From Plasmodiophora brassicae (taxonomy: Eukaryota > Endomyxa: Phytomyxea > Phytomyxea > Plasmodiophorida), in NCBI GenBank assembly GCA_036867785.1, contig CP145409.1, positions 1,178,001 to 1,242,000 on the forward strand: a stretch of DNA of 64,000 nucleotides. The letters run 5' to 3'. A program made the translations under genes and the position numbers. Position 1 is the first letter of the stretch, and every line of letters starts with the position of its first letter. This document shows, piece after piece, positions 32,086 to 44,228 of the stretch. Under the pieces are notes generated by a model, which was given only the letters and a program-made list of their open reading frames with translations, did not search any database and was not told the origin of the DNA.

Positions 32086-32277
32086 ATGAAACGTGCACCG
32101 GCGGACGTCGAGGTGTCGTCCGTGGCCGCCAAACGGCACTGCCCGTTCCCCAGCCAGCCTCCGCGGTGCATGCCCGTGTCGCTGAACGAGTTCCGGTTAT
32201 GCCAGGAGATGCGCAGCAGAACATCGTCGTCGTCGTCGATGACGGTCCTGGAGATTCTACGACAGACAACTGCCTGA
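32086..32277 (+). CDS. Possible small nuclear protein
   Basis: 63 residues: MKRAPADVEVSSVAAKRHCP at the start resembles a bipartite nuclear-localisation signal, followed by a Pro/Ser-rich and then a Ser-run segment. An antisense frame also covers the region. It could be the first exon of a longer gene; no family can be named. Confidence 0.3.
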   Translation: MKRAPADVEVSSVAAKRHCPFPSQPPRCMPVSLNEFRLCQEMRSRTSSSSSMTVLEILRQTTA

Positions 32278-33480
32278 TTACTCCGTGTCCGTTCAATGTC
32301 GTTGTCTTCGTCACCACCACTTCACGCCTGTCACGTTGGTTCACGTTGTGTCCGCTCAAGTCCATTACAATTCTTTGTCCTGCACCGGGCTCGCTCTCTC
32401 AACTTCGAAGGCGCCCGAATATTTAACATTCATCACCCAATATTTTATTAAACACTTCATCATCCCATTCAGAGCAGCGTTGCACACCGGTCGTCGCCGG
32501 CGCGGCACCGCTCGCGGTGGCAGAACATATGAGCCTCCGGCAGCACCAAATGGCCAATGGACAATAGCTCTTGGGGGCACATCTGAAACTGTGTACCAGA
32601 TACCTAAATGATGGCCGACGTGACACCGCTTGAACTTGACGCCCGTACTCTTATCTGTCAGTGTGCTTGACGACGTGATCGACACAGCACTCGTGACGTG
32701 GTCACTCAAGTCGCAGGCAATCCGTCCGTTCCAAACTGCTCAAACGATTCTCCTACATAGTTTGCCCAGGTACCCGTCATGTTGCTGGAGCGACCACACG
32801 TCGATTTTCGTTCCACGTATCATATGGTTTACGGGTGACGTCTCTAATCAGTAGTTACGCCGGCAGCAGAGGCGGTTGGAGCGTAATCTCCTCTGTGAAT
32901 GGCCTGAGGAATGGCCCGTTGAGCGATACGTCGAAGCTCGCAAATCAATGCATGCCCGAGGAATCCATCAAGTCGTCGCCCGTTGTTGTCGTATCCCTAG
33001 GGCGGACCTCGACCACGTTGGCCGTTGTCGTCGCCGTCGTCACCTTATGCATGGTCCGATCATTCGACAATGGCCCTTTCTCGCGTGCCCAGCAGCAAAA
33101 GCACAGCCGCGTCTGCCACGGTTCGCTTTCGTGACTGCTCAACGACCGGCTGCCGGTCGAGCTCCTTCGCTGCTTCGACGAAATGAAGACCATGAACCGC
33201 TGGAACAGCGTCGGTGGCCGGATGTCGGATTCATACACCAGGGACAATGTTTTCCTGCTGTGTACCCTCGAGGAACGCTTTCTGGGTGGTGGCGGTGCTA
33301 TGGATGACAGGGTGTGCATCCATCCCTCTCGTAGCCTGACGATAGGCCTGGGCGGCGTGACGCCCGCCTCCATGATCCTGGACGCAGGATGGGTACTCGG
33401 GTGATCCGACTTTCTCCAAGGAATCTCTTCCCGGTCCGGGACGGTATGGGATCCCCATACACGAGTTTGCCAGGGTTTAA
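32278..33480. other. Stretch without a supported gene
   Basis: 1.2 kb with several overlapping frames on both strands. A plus-strand frame near 33137-33404 starts with LPVELLRCFDEMK and is faintly F-box-like; the antisense frame is equally open. I cannot choose, and make no gene call. Confidence 0.35.
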
Positions 33481-33858
33481 TCACTGTTCTCTCATGTCGC
33501 CAGTAGTGGCCGCCGATTCGTCATGCGCTGGCACGATGCGCGTCCTGCCGAGAGACAGCCTGTGGAAGCACCAGAACCACCTCTTGACGCTCGTTGGGGG
33601 AGGGACTTCGTCGATGACGGGAAGGTCGCCAACTGGCGCCGAGAACCGCCGCCGAGACACGGCATGTCGGGACGGAGACCCTGACGACGTCTTCTTTTGA
33701 CGATCCTCATCTCCTTCCTCGGCGTCGTCGTCTCGATCGAACGACGACAAGATATCACCAGGCGAGGCTATCCATTTATGGTAGAGGTGCCCGGCAGGTC
33801 GCTGGACTACGACCGCTGGAGACGCTGGATCCGCGGTGGCGTCCCCATCGTCTTGCAT
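33481..33858 (-). CDS. Hypothetical basic, Ser-rich protein
   Basis: 125 residues from ATG 33858 (MQDDGDATADPASPAVVVQ); an upstream extension starts at TTG. Acidic in the middle (FDRDDDAEEGDEDRQKK), then basic and Ser-rich (SRRRFSAPVGDLPV) with a Trp/Phe patch KRWFWCFHRLSLGR. Composition looks like a real disordered protein, but there is no family match I know. It may continue into further exons to the left. Confidence 0.35.
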   Translation of the reverse strand: MQDDGDATADPASPAVVVQRPAGHLYHKWIASPGDILSSFDRDDDAEEGDEDRQKKTSSGSPSRHAVSRRRFSAPVGDLPVIDEVPPPTSVKRWFWCFHRLSLGRTRIVPAHDESAATTGDMREQ

Positions 33859-34103
33859 AACTTGAGGGCCGATGGAGGCACAGGCGGCCGTCGGTGAAAT
33901 GCCGAACCCGCGCGTAGGGTGGTACAAATTAGAGGAGCGCCTTGGTCAGCACAGTACCCCCAGTACATAAACTATTGTACATATCGTTAATAAATCACAC
34001 TGACCGTGGGTCTATGGGGTTGAGGCCGCGCCTTGCACTGAGCGGGTCGACTCAACGGGGCCAACACGATTATGGTTCGACATTGCAGCAGGTAGGAGCA
34101 AGG

Positions 34104-35346
34104 ATGTTCGCGTTCATCATCACCTGGATCACAAGGATCCTGATGGGCGTCGTGTTGATTGGCGTCATGGGGGCCATCCGTCAATGGCTGACGCGATCGA
34201 ACAAGGTCGCGAGCCTGACGGTCGGGTTCGGGAATTTGTTCGAACGCGGCGACGCCGTCGTCGAGGATCAATCCAGCGAAGACGATGACTCAGACAGCAT
34301 TGCTACGTCGCCGACACCTAAACCGGAGGTCAGCTCACCTACGATACCAACAACGACGAGTACACCGACAACAGCAGGTACCTGGTGGAGTGTCGCGCTT
34401 TGGTCCGATACATTCCCACAGGATATTTCTGCAGAGTCAGTGTCATCCCCGGCGACAAAGCAGGGACCTGTTCCGCACCCTGTCGTTGTGACGCCCGACC
34501 CGGTACCAGCGCCAGTGACGTTGGCGTCGTCGGCACCTGGCATTGACGACGGAAACGGGAGCGTCTTCCAGGCTTTAGGTACGTCCAGTTCGTGAGCAGA
34601 GTTCGGCGGAAGAGATTTACAGGGCCCGTTGCACAGTCATGCTGTGCACCCGGTCGAATCACCTGCCGCGCGATGCGTTGCATGACCTGGTTACCAGCGA
34701 GGCGAACTCCGGGTCGATCCAGGCGTTTCAGGAGGATATCCTGAGGACCCTGATCGACAACGGCGCCCAGGATCCCAAGGATCAACCCCGGCACCATGCC
34801 CCAACCATCGTCGGCCGCTCTTCTGCGCTTCGACAGGAATCCCCTTCAGTACGCAGTCGTTCAGCAGCGTCGTTAAGGCAGCGGCTGACCGCAGTCCAAC
34901 AGGCGAGAAAGAGGAGCGTGTCCGAGGAATCGTTACGCCTGCCGCGAGGCGCTGCCACTGATGACGAGTCCAGTACGGACGACGATATGCAAAGCGCCGC
35001 CGACCTAGACAAGGCGGTCAAGATCGGGGCGTCTTCCACATCGCTCCAAGATGCGATCCAAAGAATGACCGAATGGGATGCCGAATCCGATCACGAATGG
35101 CGTAAGCTCGTCGACGCGTGCCGCGACGCACGGTTCTCCACCCTCCGGCGCATTTGCAACGAGGTACGGGAAACGCATCGGCCAACCACGACACAGCACC
35201 TGTCCGACCGGTCTGCGTCCCAGATGGGTATCTCGCCCGACGATCCCGTCTACACCGACACACTCCGCCCCCACATCGAGCACATCAACGCCGGCGTTTC
35301 CACGGGCGTGCACAACCCGCCCGTTAATATCAACAAGCAAACGTAA
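34104..35346 (+). CDS. Hypothetical single-pass membrane protein with disordered linker
   Basis: Two exons: 34104-34578 and 34637-35346 (intron 58 nt, donor GTACGT); 394 residues. An N-terminal membrane helix (ITRILMGVVLIGVMGAI) is followed by an acidic patch (DQSSEDDDSDS), a Thr/Pro-rich linker, a region with DALHDLVTSEANSGSIQAF, an Arg/Ser-rich segment and a C-terminal conserved-looking helix pair (AIQRMTEWDAESDHEW, RKLVDACRDARFSTLRRI). The topology would be a short lumenal end with the bulk in the cytosol. The two frames could be separate genes, but the second has no good start context and the splice keeps phase. No family recognised. Confidence 0.5.
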
Positions 35347-35514
35347 CAGGAACGTACCGGGTTCCCGGGAAAGGCAGCCGCGCTTCGTGTATTCCGTTCC
35401 GTTTGAAGCGGAACCTGAGGACCTGCAAAAAAGGAGGTCGACAGGTGTCAGGTCCAACCGAAAGCAACGCCTTGAACGGGTGGCGTTTTTTTGGGGCGTT
35501 GATTCGGAATAGCG

Positions 35515-36408
35515 ATGGCGGCCATGATTGACCTGTCGTTCGTCGATGAGGAGGTCGGCGTATCAAGGATGGGCGCACCGGTGTGCAGCGGGGCTCCCGA
35601 CCTGTCGATCAGTGCGCTCATGATGCCGGTCGAGCCGCCGTCGGCGATCGTGCGCATGCAGGAGCGCGTGGAGGCGAAGGCGGACGGGCGGACGCCGACC
35701 GAGAGCCCGTTGGTCGGCAGGTCGCTGTCGGCGTACACGAATCCGCTGGTGAAGGACATGAAGTACGCTCACGGTACGACAACACTTGGGTTTGTGTTCA
35801 AAGGCGGCGTCCTGCTTGCCGTCGATTCGCGTGCGTCGATGGGGTCGTACATCGGGTCGCAGACAGTCAAGAAGGTGATCGAGATCAACGATCGCCTTCT
35901 GGGAACGATGGCAGGTGGTGCCGCTGACTGCTCCTATTGGGAGCGGCACCTGACGTTCAAGTGCCGCCTCTACCAGCTCCGCAACAACGAGCGTATCACT
36001 GTGGCTGCTGCGTCGAAGATGCTGTCTAACATATTCTACGCGTATCGGGGACGCGGTCTGTCCTGTGGCACGATGGTCGCTGGGTGGGATCAGCGTGGAC
36101 CGCAACTGTACTACATCGACGACGACGGGACGCGTCTGAAAGGGCAGAAGTTCTCGGTCGGCAGCGGTAGCACGTACGCGTACGGTGTCCTCGACACTCA
36201 CTACAAGTATGAATTGTCTCGTGAGGAGGCCATTGAGCTGGGCAAGCGCGCGATCTACCACGCCACTCATCGCGATGCGTACTCGGGCGGCACCATCAAC
36301 GTCTACGTCATCGAGGAGCAGGGCTGGACGAAGGTGTTCTCGAACGACATGAACACACTGCACTATGGGCAGTATGCGGCGGAGCGGAAGGCGAAGGGCC
36401 TGGCGTGA
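35515..36408 (+). CDS. PSMB5: 20S proteasome subunit beta5 (chymotrypsin-like)
   Basis: 297 residues, single exon. The propeptide of about 90 residues ends HG before the catalytic threonine in [21 protein letters not shown]; cleavage exposes Thr1. Downstream come [10 protein letters not shown] (with the catalytic lysine), [31 protein letters not shown] and [14 protein letters not shown], all typical of beta5. A run of eight T lies just upstream (near 35490). Intronless, like eIF5. Confidence 0.97.
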   Translation: MAAMIDLSFVDEEVGVSRMGAPVCSGAPDLSISALMMPVEPPSAIVRMQERVEAKADGRTPTESPLVGRSLSAYTNPLVKDMKYAHGTTTLGFVFKGGVLLAVDSRASMGSYIGSQTVKKVIEINDRLLGTMAGGAADCSYWERHLTFKCRLYQLRNNERITVAAASKMLSNIFYAYRGRGLSCGTMVAGWDQRGPQLYYIDDDGTRLKGQKFSVGSGSTYAYGVLDTHYKYELSREEAIELGKRAIYHATHRDAYSGGTINVYVIEEQGWTKVFSNDMNTLHYGQYAAERKAKGLA

Positions 36409-36594
36409 TGTCCCCGCGTACCAATGATGACTATCCACGATACACTCGGCGTGCAACTGGAATTTGTATCCTGGATCTGGTGCCTGTGTTGGGGTGGCTT
36501 GCAAACATCACTGTCAAGTGACAGCGACCATAGCACGTCACACATTCCTGACTTCCATTGGTGGTCGCCGACCGACAGACGCGAACTGCTGGCA

Positions 36595-37222
36595 ATGGCC
36601 AAGTCCTTCTCTGCCAAGGCAACAAACAGTGTGCGCTTGCCTACGGCCGAAGAGTGTGACGTAAGCGTTACGATAGGCTCTATGCTTCTGCATCCTGCTG
36701 TTCATCGATGCGACATTGAACTCCCTGATTGGCCTATCGTCCAGCCTCATTAATGCGATTCTTTCGATGTCGGTCCGATTGCAACGTATGCGAAACGCTG
36801 AAGTGACGGTGGTGTTGTTCAGAGTGCAACTTGTTGCATTGGTAGTTGGCCTATTCCTTGTCTTCCTTCTCATGGGCGACACTATCCTCTTCGGCTACGG
36901 GCTGCTTGGTATCCTCTGTTCACAGATGAAGCCAATCTTCGTTGCCATGCCCGTCTACATTACCGTTACGATCCCGCTGAGAGTCCTGACCATGATCAAC
37001 GGGTTCACAGGGCAGGCACCACAGGAGAACTGGAAGTCGGACATCTTCACGGCACTGTTCTACGTCCAGGGCTGTGGTACACAGGAGTTCGATGAACCGG
37101 TAGCGCATGAGACTCAAATGTCTGGTGTAGTGGCTCTAGCCTATTACATTGTCGCGTTGCACACGTTATTTCGACTCGCCGACCCGAAACTCTACAACGT
37201 CGACGAAGGATGGATAAAGTGA
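36595..37222 (+). CDS. TMEM138: TMEM138-like membrane protein (ciliary transition zone)
   Basis: Two exons: 36595-36630 and 36677-37222 (intron 46 nt); 193 residues. The 12-residue first exon MAKSFSAKATNS joins ALCFCILLFIDATLNSLIG, the first of four membrane helices (others near VALVVGLFLVFLLMG, MPVYITVTIPLRV, VALAYYIVALHTLF). The end RLADPKLYNVDEGWIK matches the RLGDPxFYxxxxWLRK end of animal TMEM138. In animals TMEM138 works at the base of cilia and is mutated in Joubert syndrome. Presence implies a flagellated stage. The first exon is less certain than the second. Confidence 0.72.
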
Positions 37223-37262
37223 CTGACGATGTCTTGGTCTGGTTAAGGGAACCAGTGTCAGT

Positions 37263-38890
<1,628 letters not shown>

Positions 38891-39573
38891 GACGGCCGCA
38901 GATCTTTGTCGCGAGCGGCGCACTTTGCCGCGTGGCAGCCGCCCCCACTCTCCCGCCGCCGCGGCTCGCCGTTGTTGACGCGGTCGACGCGTTGTCGACA
39001 GGCGATGCTGACGCGCCGGGCTGGGTGCCGCTACCTACCTACTGTAGGTGGCCGCCGCCGCCGCCGCCGGCCTGGCGTGCTACCGCGACTCAAAACATGA
39101 GGAGACCAGCCCCTGGGACGACAGGCTGGCTTGATAGAGCGGGTCGATTCATTGCCATGAGGTAGCGCGACGCTGCGGCACGTTCGATCGCGACGACGAA
39201 CTGTGGACCACCATCGTTCCGATGGCGTGGAACGAGGTGGCTGTCTTTGCTTGGGAACGGCGCTGCCCTGTTACCGGGAGGCCGAGACCTGCTTGGGCTG
39301 CTCGCTCGACCACCAGTCTGCATTTCCCGTTTGGGCGATTGCGATGGCAGTAATAGCGCATCGCACAACGATTGCCGGCTCGACAGTACAAACCCAGTAC
39401 TGTTGTCCATTGCTACAAATCCGACCTTGGTACCACGTCGTTCTAGAATCGCCTGGAATATCAGGGCTGCCGAGCATCACTTGCACTGGCGCCCGAATCC
39501 GAATCCGTCGCAGAACCAAAAATAATATCTGGCGCGGCGGATCTTCGGGGGGGCGAACTGCGAAGCCGCCCCA
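38891..39573. other. Divergent intergenic region
   Basis: 683 bases between adenylosuccinate synthetase (minus) and the phosphoesterase (plus), both starting outwards. Contains a CCG/GCC run near 39050-39072. No gene supported. Confidence 0.4.
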
Positions 39574-40743
39574 ATGCAAGTCCAGGTGTGCTCGGACCTG
39601 CATTTAGAGGTGTGGCGCGGGACCAGCTGGCCGCGCGTATGCCCACCTGCTCTCGAAACGGGTGCCGTTTTCTGATGGCCGCGGCTAGAAATTGGTGTGG
39701 GAGCTGATGATCAAGCCGGCGGCGCCGTATCTCGCGCTGGTCGGCGACATTACGACCCCCGGCATCTTCCGGATCGTCGGCGCCGAGTCCGATGTCGATA
39801 ACCTGGCCGCCTTCTTGCGTTGGCTGTCCCGCCGATTCGTCAGAGTCTTCTTCGTCAGTTGCCCTTTGCGCGCTTGACGATACTGACGGGCCCGTTCGGA
39901 ACCGACTTAACGTGTCCTCGCCCAGGTCATTGGCAATCACGAACTGTTCAGCAAGTCGAGAAGGTACCCATCGCTACCGGGGCAGAGTGCGTCGGCGATC
40001 TTGAAGATCATCAGCGACATTTGCGATTCGATTCCTGGCGTTGAGCTGCTCAACAGACGAAGCGTGGTTGTGGATAACGTTCGCGTTATCGGTGCAACAC
40101 TCTGGTCCGATATCGATGTCGACTCGCAGCCGATCGTGGCCCTCGTCGAAAACTCCATTGGCGATTACCATCGCATATTCGTCGAGAAAGATGACGGCGA
40201 GTTGCGGTTGCTGAAGGTCTCCGATACGGTCGAGTGGCACCGTCAAGATGCTGCCTTCATTCAAGAGGAGTTGTACGAGGCCGAACGTCTTGGACAGCGC
40301 TCGTTAGTTCTAACACGTAAGGTTTGCATTGCCTGGTGGTGCCAGATGTGGTCATTATTGACGGAACCATGAGATCACGCGCCATGGCGAGCAGGCACCT
40401 GCAAGCCCGAATTCGCCAACTCGCAGCTCAACTGGTAAGGAGCCCCTGCGAAGACGCGTCTCGGGGAATGCCTGATTGCCGTTACAGCGCATTCGCGTCC
40501 GATATCAGATTCCTGGACCTCGGGACAGTCCATACGGCCTGGGTCCATGGGCATACCCACTGGAACTCTAGACAAATCATCGGCGGGTCCGTCATCGTCT
40601 CGAATCAGGTGCTTCCGGATCCACGTGAGGAAAGCGCGACTTCTTCTGACTGCTGTTCCTAGCTCGGCTACAAACGGAGAACGGAGTGCGACATTGAGGA
40701 CTGTGGACTCGCGTATGAGCCAGACTACGTCATCTCTATATAG
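39574..40743 (+). CDS. Calcineurin-like metallophosphoesterase
   Basis: Six exons: 39574-39636, 39689-39853, 39926-40316, 40374-40434, 40488-40608 and 40663-40743; introns of 52-72 nt; 293 residues. All metal-ligand motifs appear after splicing: SDLHLE near residue 7, YLALVGDI near 35, GNHELF (rebuilt after intron 2), THHAP (rebuilt after intron 3) and WVHGHTHWN near 240, followed by SNQLGY. The GNHE and GHTH motifs match the DNA-repair/Icc-like branch of small phosphoesterases found in bacteria and protists. The substrate cannot be told from the sequence. A partial frame at the start of exon 2 (GIFRIVG) mimics a RhoGAP domain by chance. Confidence 0.9.
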
Positions 40744-40992
40744 CATACGAACTTTACACGCTGAAAGCACTCCTGTACTGCGTCGTGGCCGGGATGACAG
40801 TCGCAGTCTGTGTCGCGAGAGACTCGGACGAATGACATGGACAATCTGTCCCCCTAACATGAGCCGCAGACGTCCGCTGTGTTGACGATCCGTCTCCCAA
40901 TGTATTAGGCGCGTGAAAGAGCCCTCTGGCCATATCATGGCACATCTGAGTGCGATATTCGGTCAGATCATGCCGTACGTCGGTCGCTAAGC

Positions 40993-42929
40993 ATGGATAC
41001 GCCAGGATCGGCTGCACGAGACGACCAAGGCCACCTGAGGTCCGCGTCCTCTGCCTCGAACGCGTTCCGGCTCCGACCACTAGGGGAAGTTGCCCCGGCA
41101 AACGATGATGCGGGGTCGGCACCTCAACCGGGCCACCGACGCCGCACTCGAAGGTCGTCGTCGGTGTTCGACCTCGCGTCAGTCGCGTCTAGCACGATAC
41201 CGGCGTATCGCCTACAGGGAGACCTAGCAATGTACACACCCATTGCCATGGAACGACGTGCACAGCTTGCCGCCAACCAGACCGTCATCACCTGCATTGA
41301 CCTCATCTGGGGCGTCCTCCTGCAATGCCTCCCAGACAAGACGTCTTCCTCGTTAGGTGCGCACTGCGACACGATGCGCACCGTCAACCGGGCTCCCTGA
41401 TCCCACATTGGTTGCTAGATCCCATAGAGGCCACGGTTTCGTTCGATGGCTACGCCGGTCTGCATGTTCGTATCTGCAAGGCGCTGCTAAGAGACTACAC
41501 GGAAGAGTTGGCGTACCGGCTAAGCTGCCGTGATTGGAAGCACGACGTCGGGTTGGCCGAGTCGATGTCCAGGGCGGAATTTCGCCGGTCCATGTTCGAG
41601 ATTGTCGACCAGTGGACGCCGCGGGTCGACCTGCACGACTACATTGATTTCCTCGTCGAGCTGCTCACAAGGATCGCGGAACCTGCCGACGGTGCCGATC
41701 TGGATGAGATCCTGAACGGAATCATGGCCGCGCTGTTTGAGAACGACACACCGGGAAGCCTACCTGCGATACCCAAGATGAAACTACGTGACGTGGACGC
41801 GATATCGTCGATGCAGAGAGACCCGGCTGGACAATGGACACCAAAGACGCCAGGAGCGGCTGGAATCGACAAGCTTCTGGCCCAGGCGACGCCGGCACAT
41901 CTGGGAGAACTCGGTCGTGCCGCCATCGACAACGATCACAGGCGAGAGGCCATGATGCTGGCTGAGAAGGATCCGTCAGCCATTGCGGAGCTGTTACGAA
42001 CCGGGCGCCTGACCGCGCAGGACTTGTCGGATCTCCTGTTCGTTTCACATGCGTAACCCCGGGAGCGCTCGACAGCACTGATTCGTGCTGACAGGGCTCG
42101 TGGTGCCATCACCAAAGACCAGCTGATGGGGCTGCTGCTCCTGTCCTCTGGCGACGATACGTTGCTGGCCGCAATCGAGACGGCCCTATCTGGTAACCAT
42201 TCGGCAGAGATGTCGACCATTCGGGACCAGGTTACCGCCCAACGTCGAACGACGTTGATGTCTTTATCAACTTCCAATACCGGAAGCACGCGCCCGGCCG
42301 ACAATGAAGACGAGGAGGACGGCCTTGTTAACGCGTGGAACCCGGACGATGACGGGAAACCGGTGGTGACGGTCGGAGAAGGCACCACTTCTGGCCTGCG
42401 GCAACTCAGCAGAAGCAGTACGCGTCGTTCCAGCAGAGGGGTATTGGCGCCCAAGAGAAGCCAGTCATCCAGTGGCAGGCAATCCATAACGAGCCCAACT
42501 TTGGCGACCCCTGCACGTCGTCCTGGACGACGAATTCAGCATCGGACACCTCGGGTCAAGGGCACTGACCCGGTAATGTGTTCCAGGCTGTTAGGGTGCC
42601 CGACGGGACAAGAGATTGACAGGCGCGTGAAACTCGAACCACATCCAGCGGCTGCATCCGCATTGAAGTGGCGTCTGTATCGGCGGTTGGTGACCAAGGC
42701 GGAACTGAGCAGGCTGGTTCGGGAGGCTCCCTCAGTGACAGGCGCTGATGCAATCGTGTGGGATGTGGGCGCCATTGGAATCGACCGGCTGCGCGCTGGC
42801 GGATCTTTCGCCTGGATAAAGCGATGTCCTCCTGCTGCATCACGACACTTGCGACCATCGAGAACCCTGCCGGTTCTGCCCCCGTATCGGGACCCGCCTC
42901 TGTGGAAGGCAATCTTTAGTAAACCGTAA
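40993..42929 (+). CDS. Large uncharacterised protein, possibly flagellar
   Basis: Three exons: 40993-41356, 41419-42052 and 42095-42929; introns 62 and 42 nt (the shortest seen here); 610 residues. A Ser/Arg-rich N-terminus precedes a helical module with GYAGLHVRICKALLRDY, DWKHDVG and FRRSMFEIVDQWTPRVDLHDYIDFL. This spacing (DW..D, F..S.FE..D.W, Y..FL) recurs in uncharacterised proteins of flagellated protists, as I remember them. A second helical part (SDLLFVSHAARGAITKDQL) crosses the 42-nt intron, then a long basic, Ser-rich stretch and a C-terminal region of unknown fold. Function not assigned. Confidence 0.6.
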
Positions 42930-43124
42930 CGTCCGTAAAACAAAGGTTATCTTCACGCGGGACTGTTCCTGCCGGTAACTAGCCGTTGACCAAGACCGCA
43001 GTTGACACTGTTCTATCTGGAGCAGGACACCGCGCTATGCTCTGCTGACCGCGGGCGCTAAAATATATTGTACTTACCGTCATTTGCTTCAGGTAGTTTG
43101 CTAATCGCGGTTCAGGCAATTATG

Positions 43125-44063
43125 TTACGTCGTGTACTCAGAAAATGAGGTGTGCCCCGTTGTTTTCGCATGCTGTAATGCGTCCGCCTGTCCGGTTAAC
43201 CCTTTGCGGCAGACGTCACACCGGAGCTGGAACCCATTCACATCGGTGAATTCGGAGGCGGCGTGAGCAAGTGCAGCAAACTCCCTCGCCATGCGTTCGA
43301 CGGTCTCGTCTTGCGATGAGAAGACGGCTCTGGTCATGGGATCTTCCAGGACATCGTAGTGGATACCGTCGTACAGAAGGTATACCCTCTCGCTACCCTG
43401 CCCGTAACAGTGCAATTGCATCGTTCGAACGTCGACGGCCACGAGTTGCAGGCCTGTGATCTTACTCAGGACGACGAGCTCGACTTCACCTCCCCAACTG
43501 TCCGGCCTGGTGATCCAGTTGCAATACTCGTCGGCGGGCTTGCCCAGTAGCGCGTCTGGGAATTCCGATGGGTTCGAAAGGATCTCGTCCGCAACGGCAC
43601 GCCGTAAGTCTTCAATAGTGGTCTGCGCTGTTGGGGTTCTCCTTTGCAGCGCATAGCTAATTGTTTGAAGTTAAACCATGAAATCCGCCCCTATGAACAA
43701 TCGTACCGAACGGCATGGAACATGCAGCTGTTATCGCTAGGGATCTCATGCTTGCACAATCCGCTGGCCTTCTGTTCTTCAGTAATTTCCGCTGTAAACC
43801 TGAGGAGTCGTTCATCAGAAGCGATACGCCCGAAGAACGATGTCAAGCGTGGACACCGACGTGTCCCCAGATCGGATATTAGGACAGTCTCCTAGCCGGG
43901 CAGATAGCGGCGCCGTCAGCGGCTTCGGCGGGTACATCCCGTGCAGGACCCGAACCGGGCGCCCGACGATACCGGTGATCCGATCGACAAGCGCCCCGAC
44001 CGTCTCATCCTCCCGCAGCTCGACGACCTGCGTCCCCGCCGGATACCGGCACCGAAATCGCAT
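43125..44063 (-). CDS. YOD1: OTU1/YOD1 deubiquitinase
   Basis: Three exons: 44063-43861, 43799-43707 and 43656-43125; introns 61 and 50 nt; 275 residues. Trims ubiquitin chains on p97/Cdc48 clients in ER-associated degradation. An N-terminal ubiquitin-like (UBX-type) domain (RFRCRYPAGTQVVELREDE to GDT) is followed by the OTU protease with the catalytic cysteine in DNSCMFHAVRYAL and the histidine in LLYDGIHYD. Then comes the C-terminal C2H2 zinc finger (LRCDVCRKGLTGQADALQH). The second intron restores DNSCMFHAVRYALQ, which confirms the model. Shorter than human YOD1 (about 348) but close to yeast Otu1. Confidence 0.93.
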
Positions 44064-44228
44064 TTGCCGCCCGACACCATTTTCAGCACTGGCCCCGCCT
44101 CGGACGGCTGCCGGTCGACGCTGTCCCGTCGTGAACCTCGCTTTAACGAAACCTGACGCCGCCGGTTTGAAATTGAAACGACAGGGCAGAGTCGCCAGAG
44201 TCGCGGACAAACGCGATAACGCCGGTCG

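Noticed and set aside
39692-39877. Apparent RhoGAP start (GIFRIVG)
   Set aside because: The same exon spliced correctly gives a metallophosphoesterase with all metal motifs; the resemblance covers only about seven residues.
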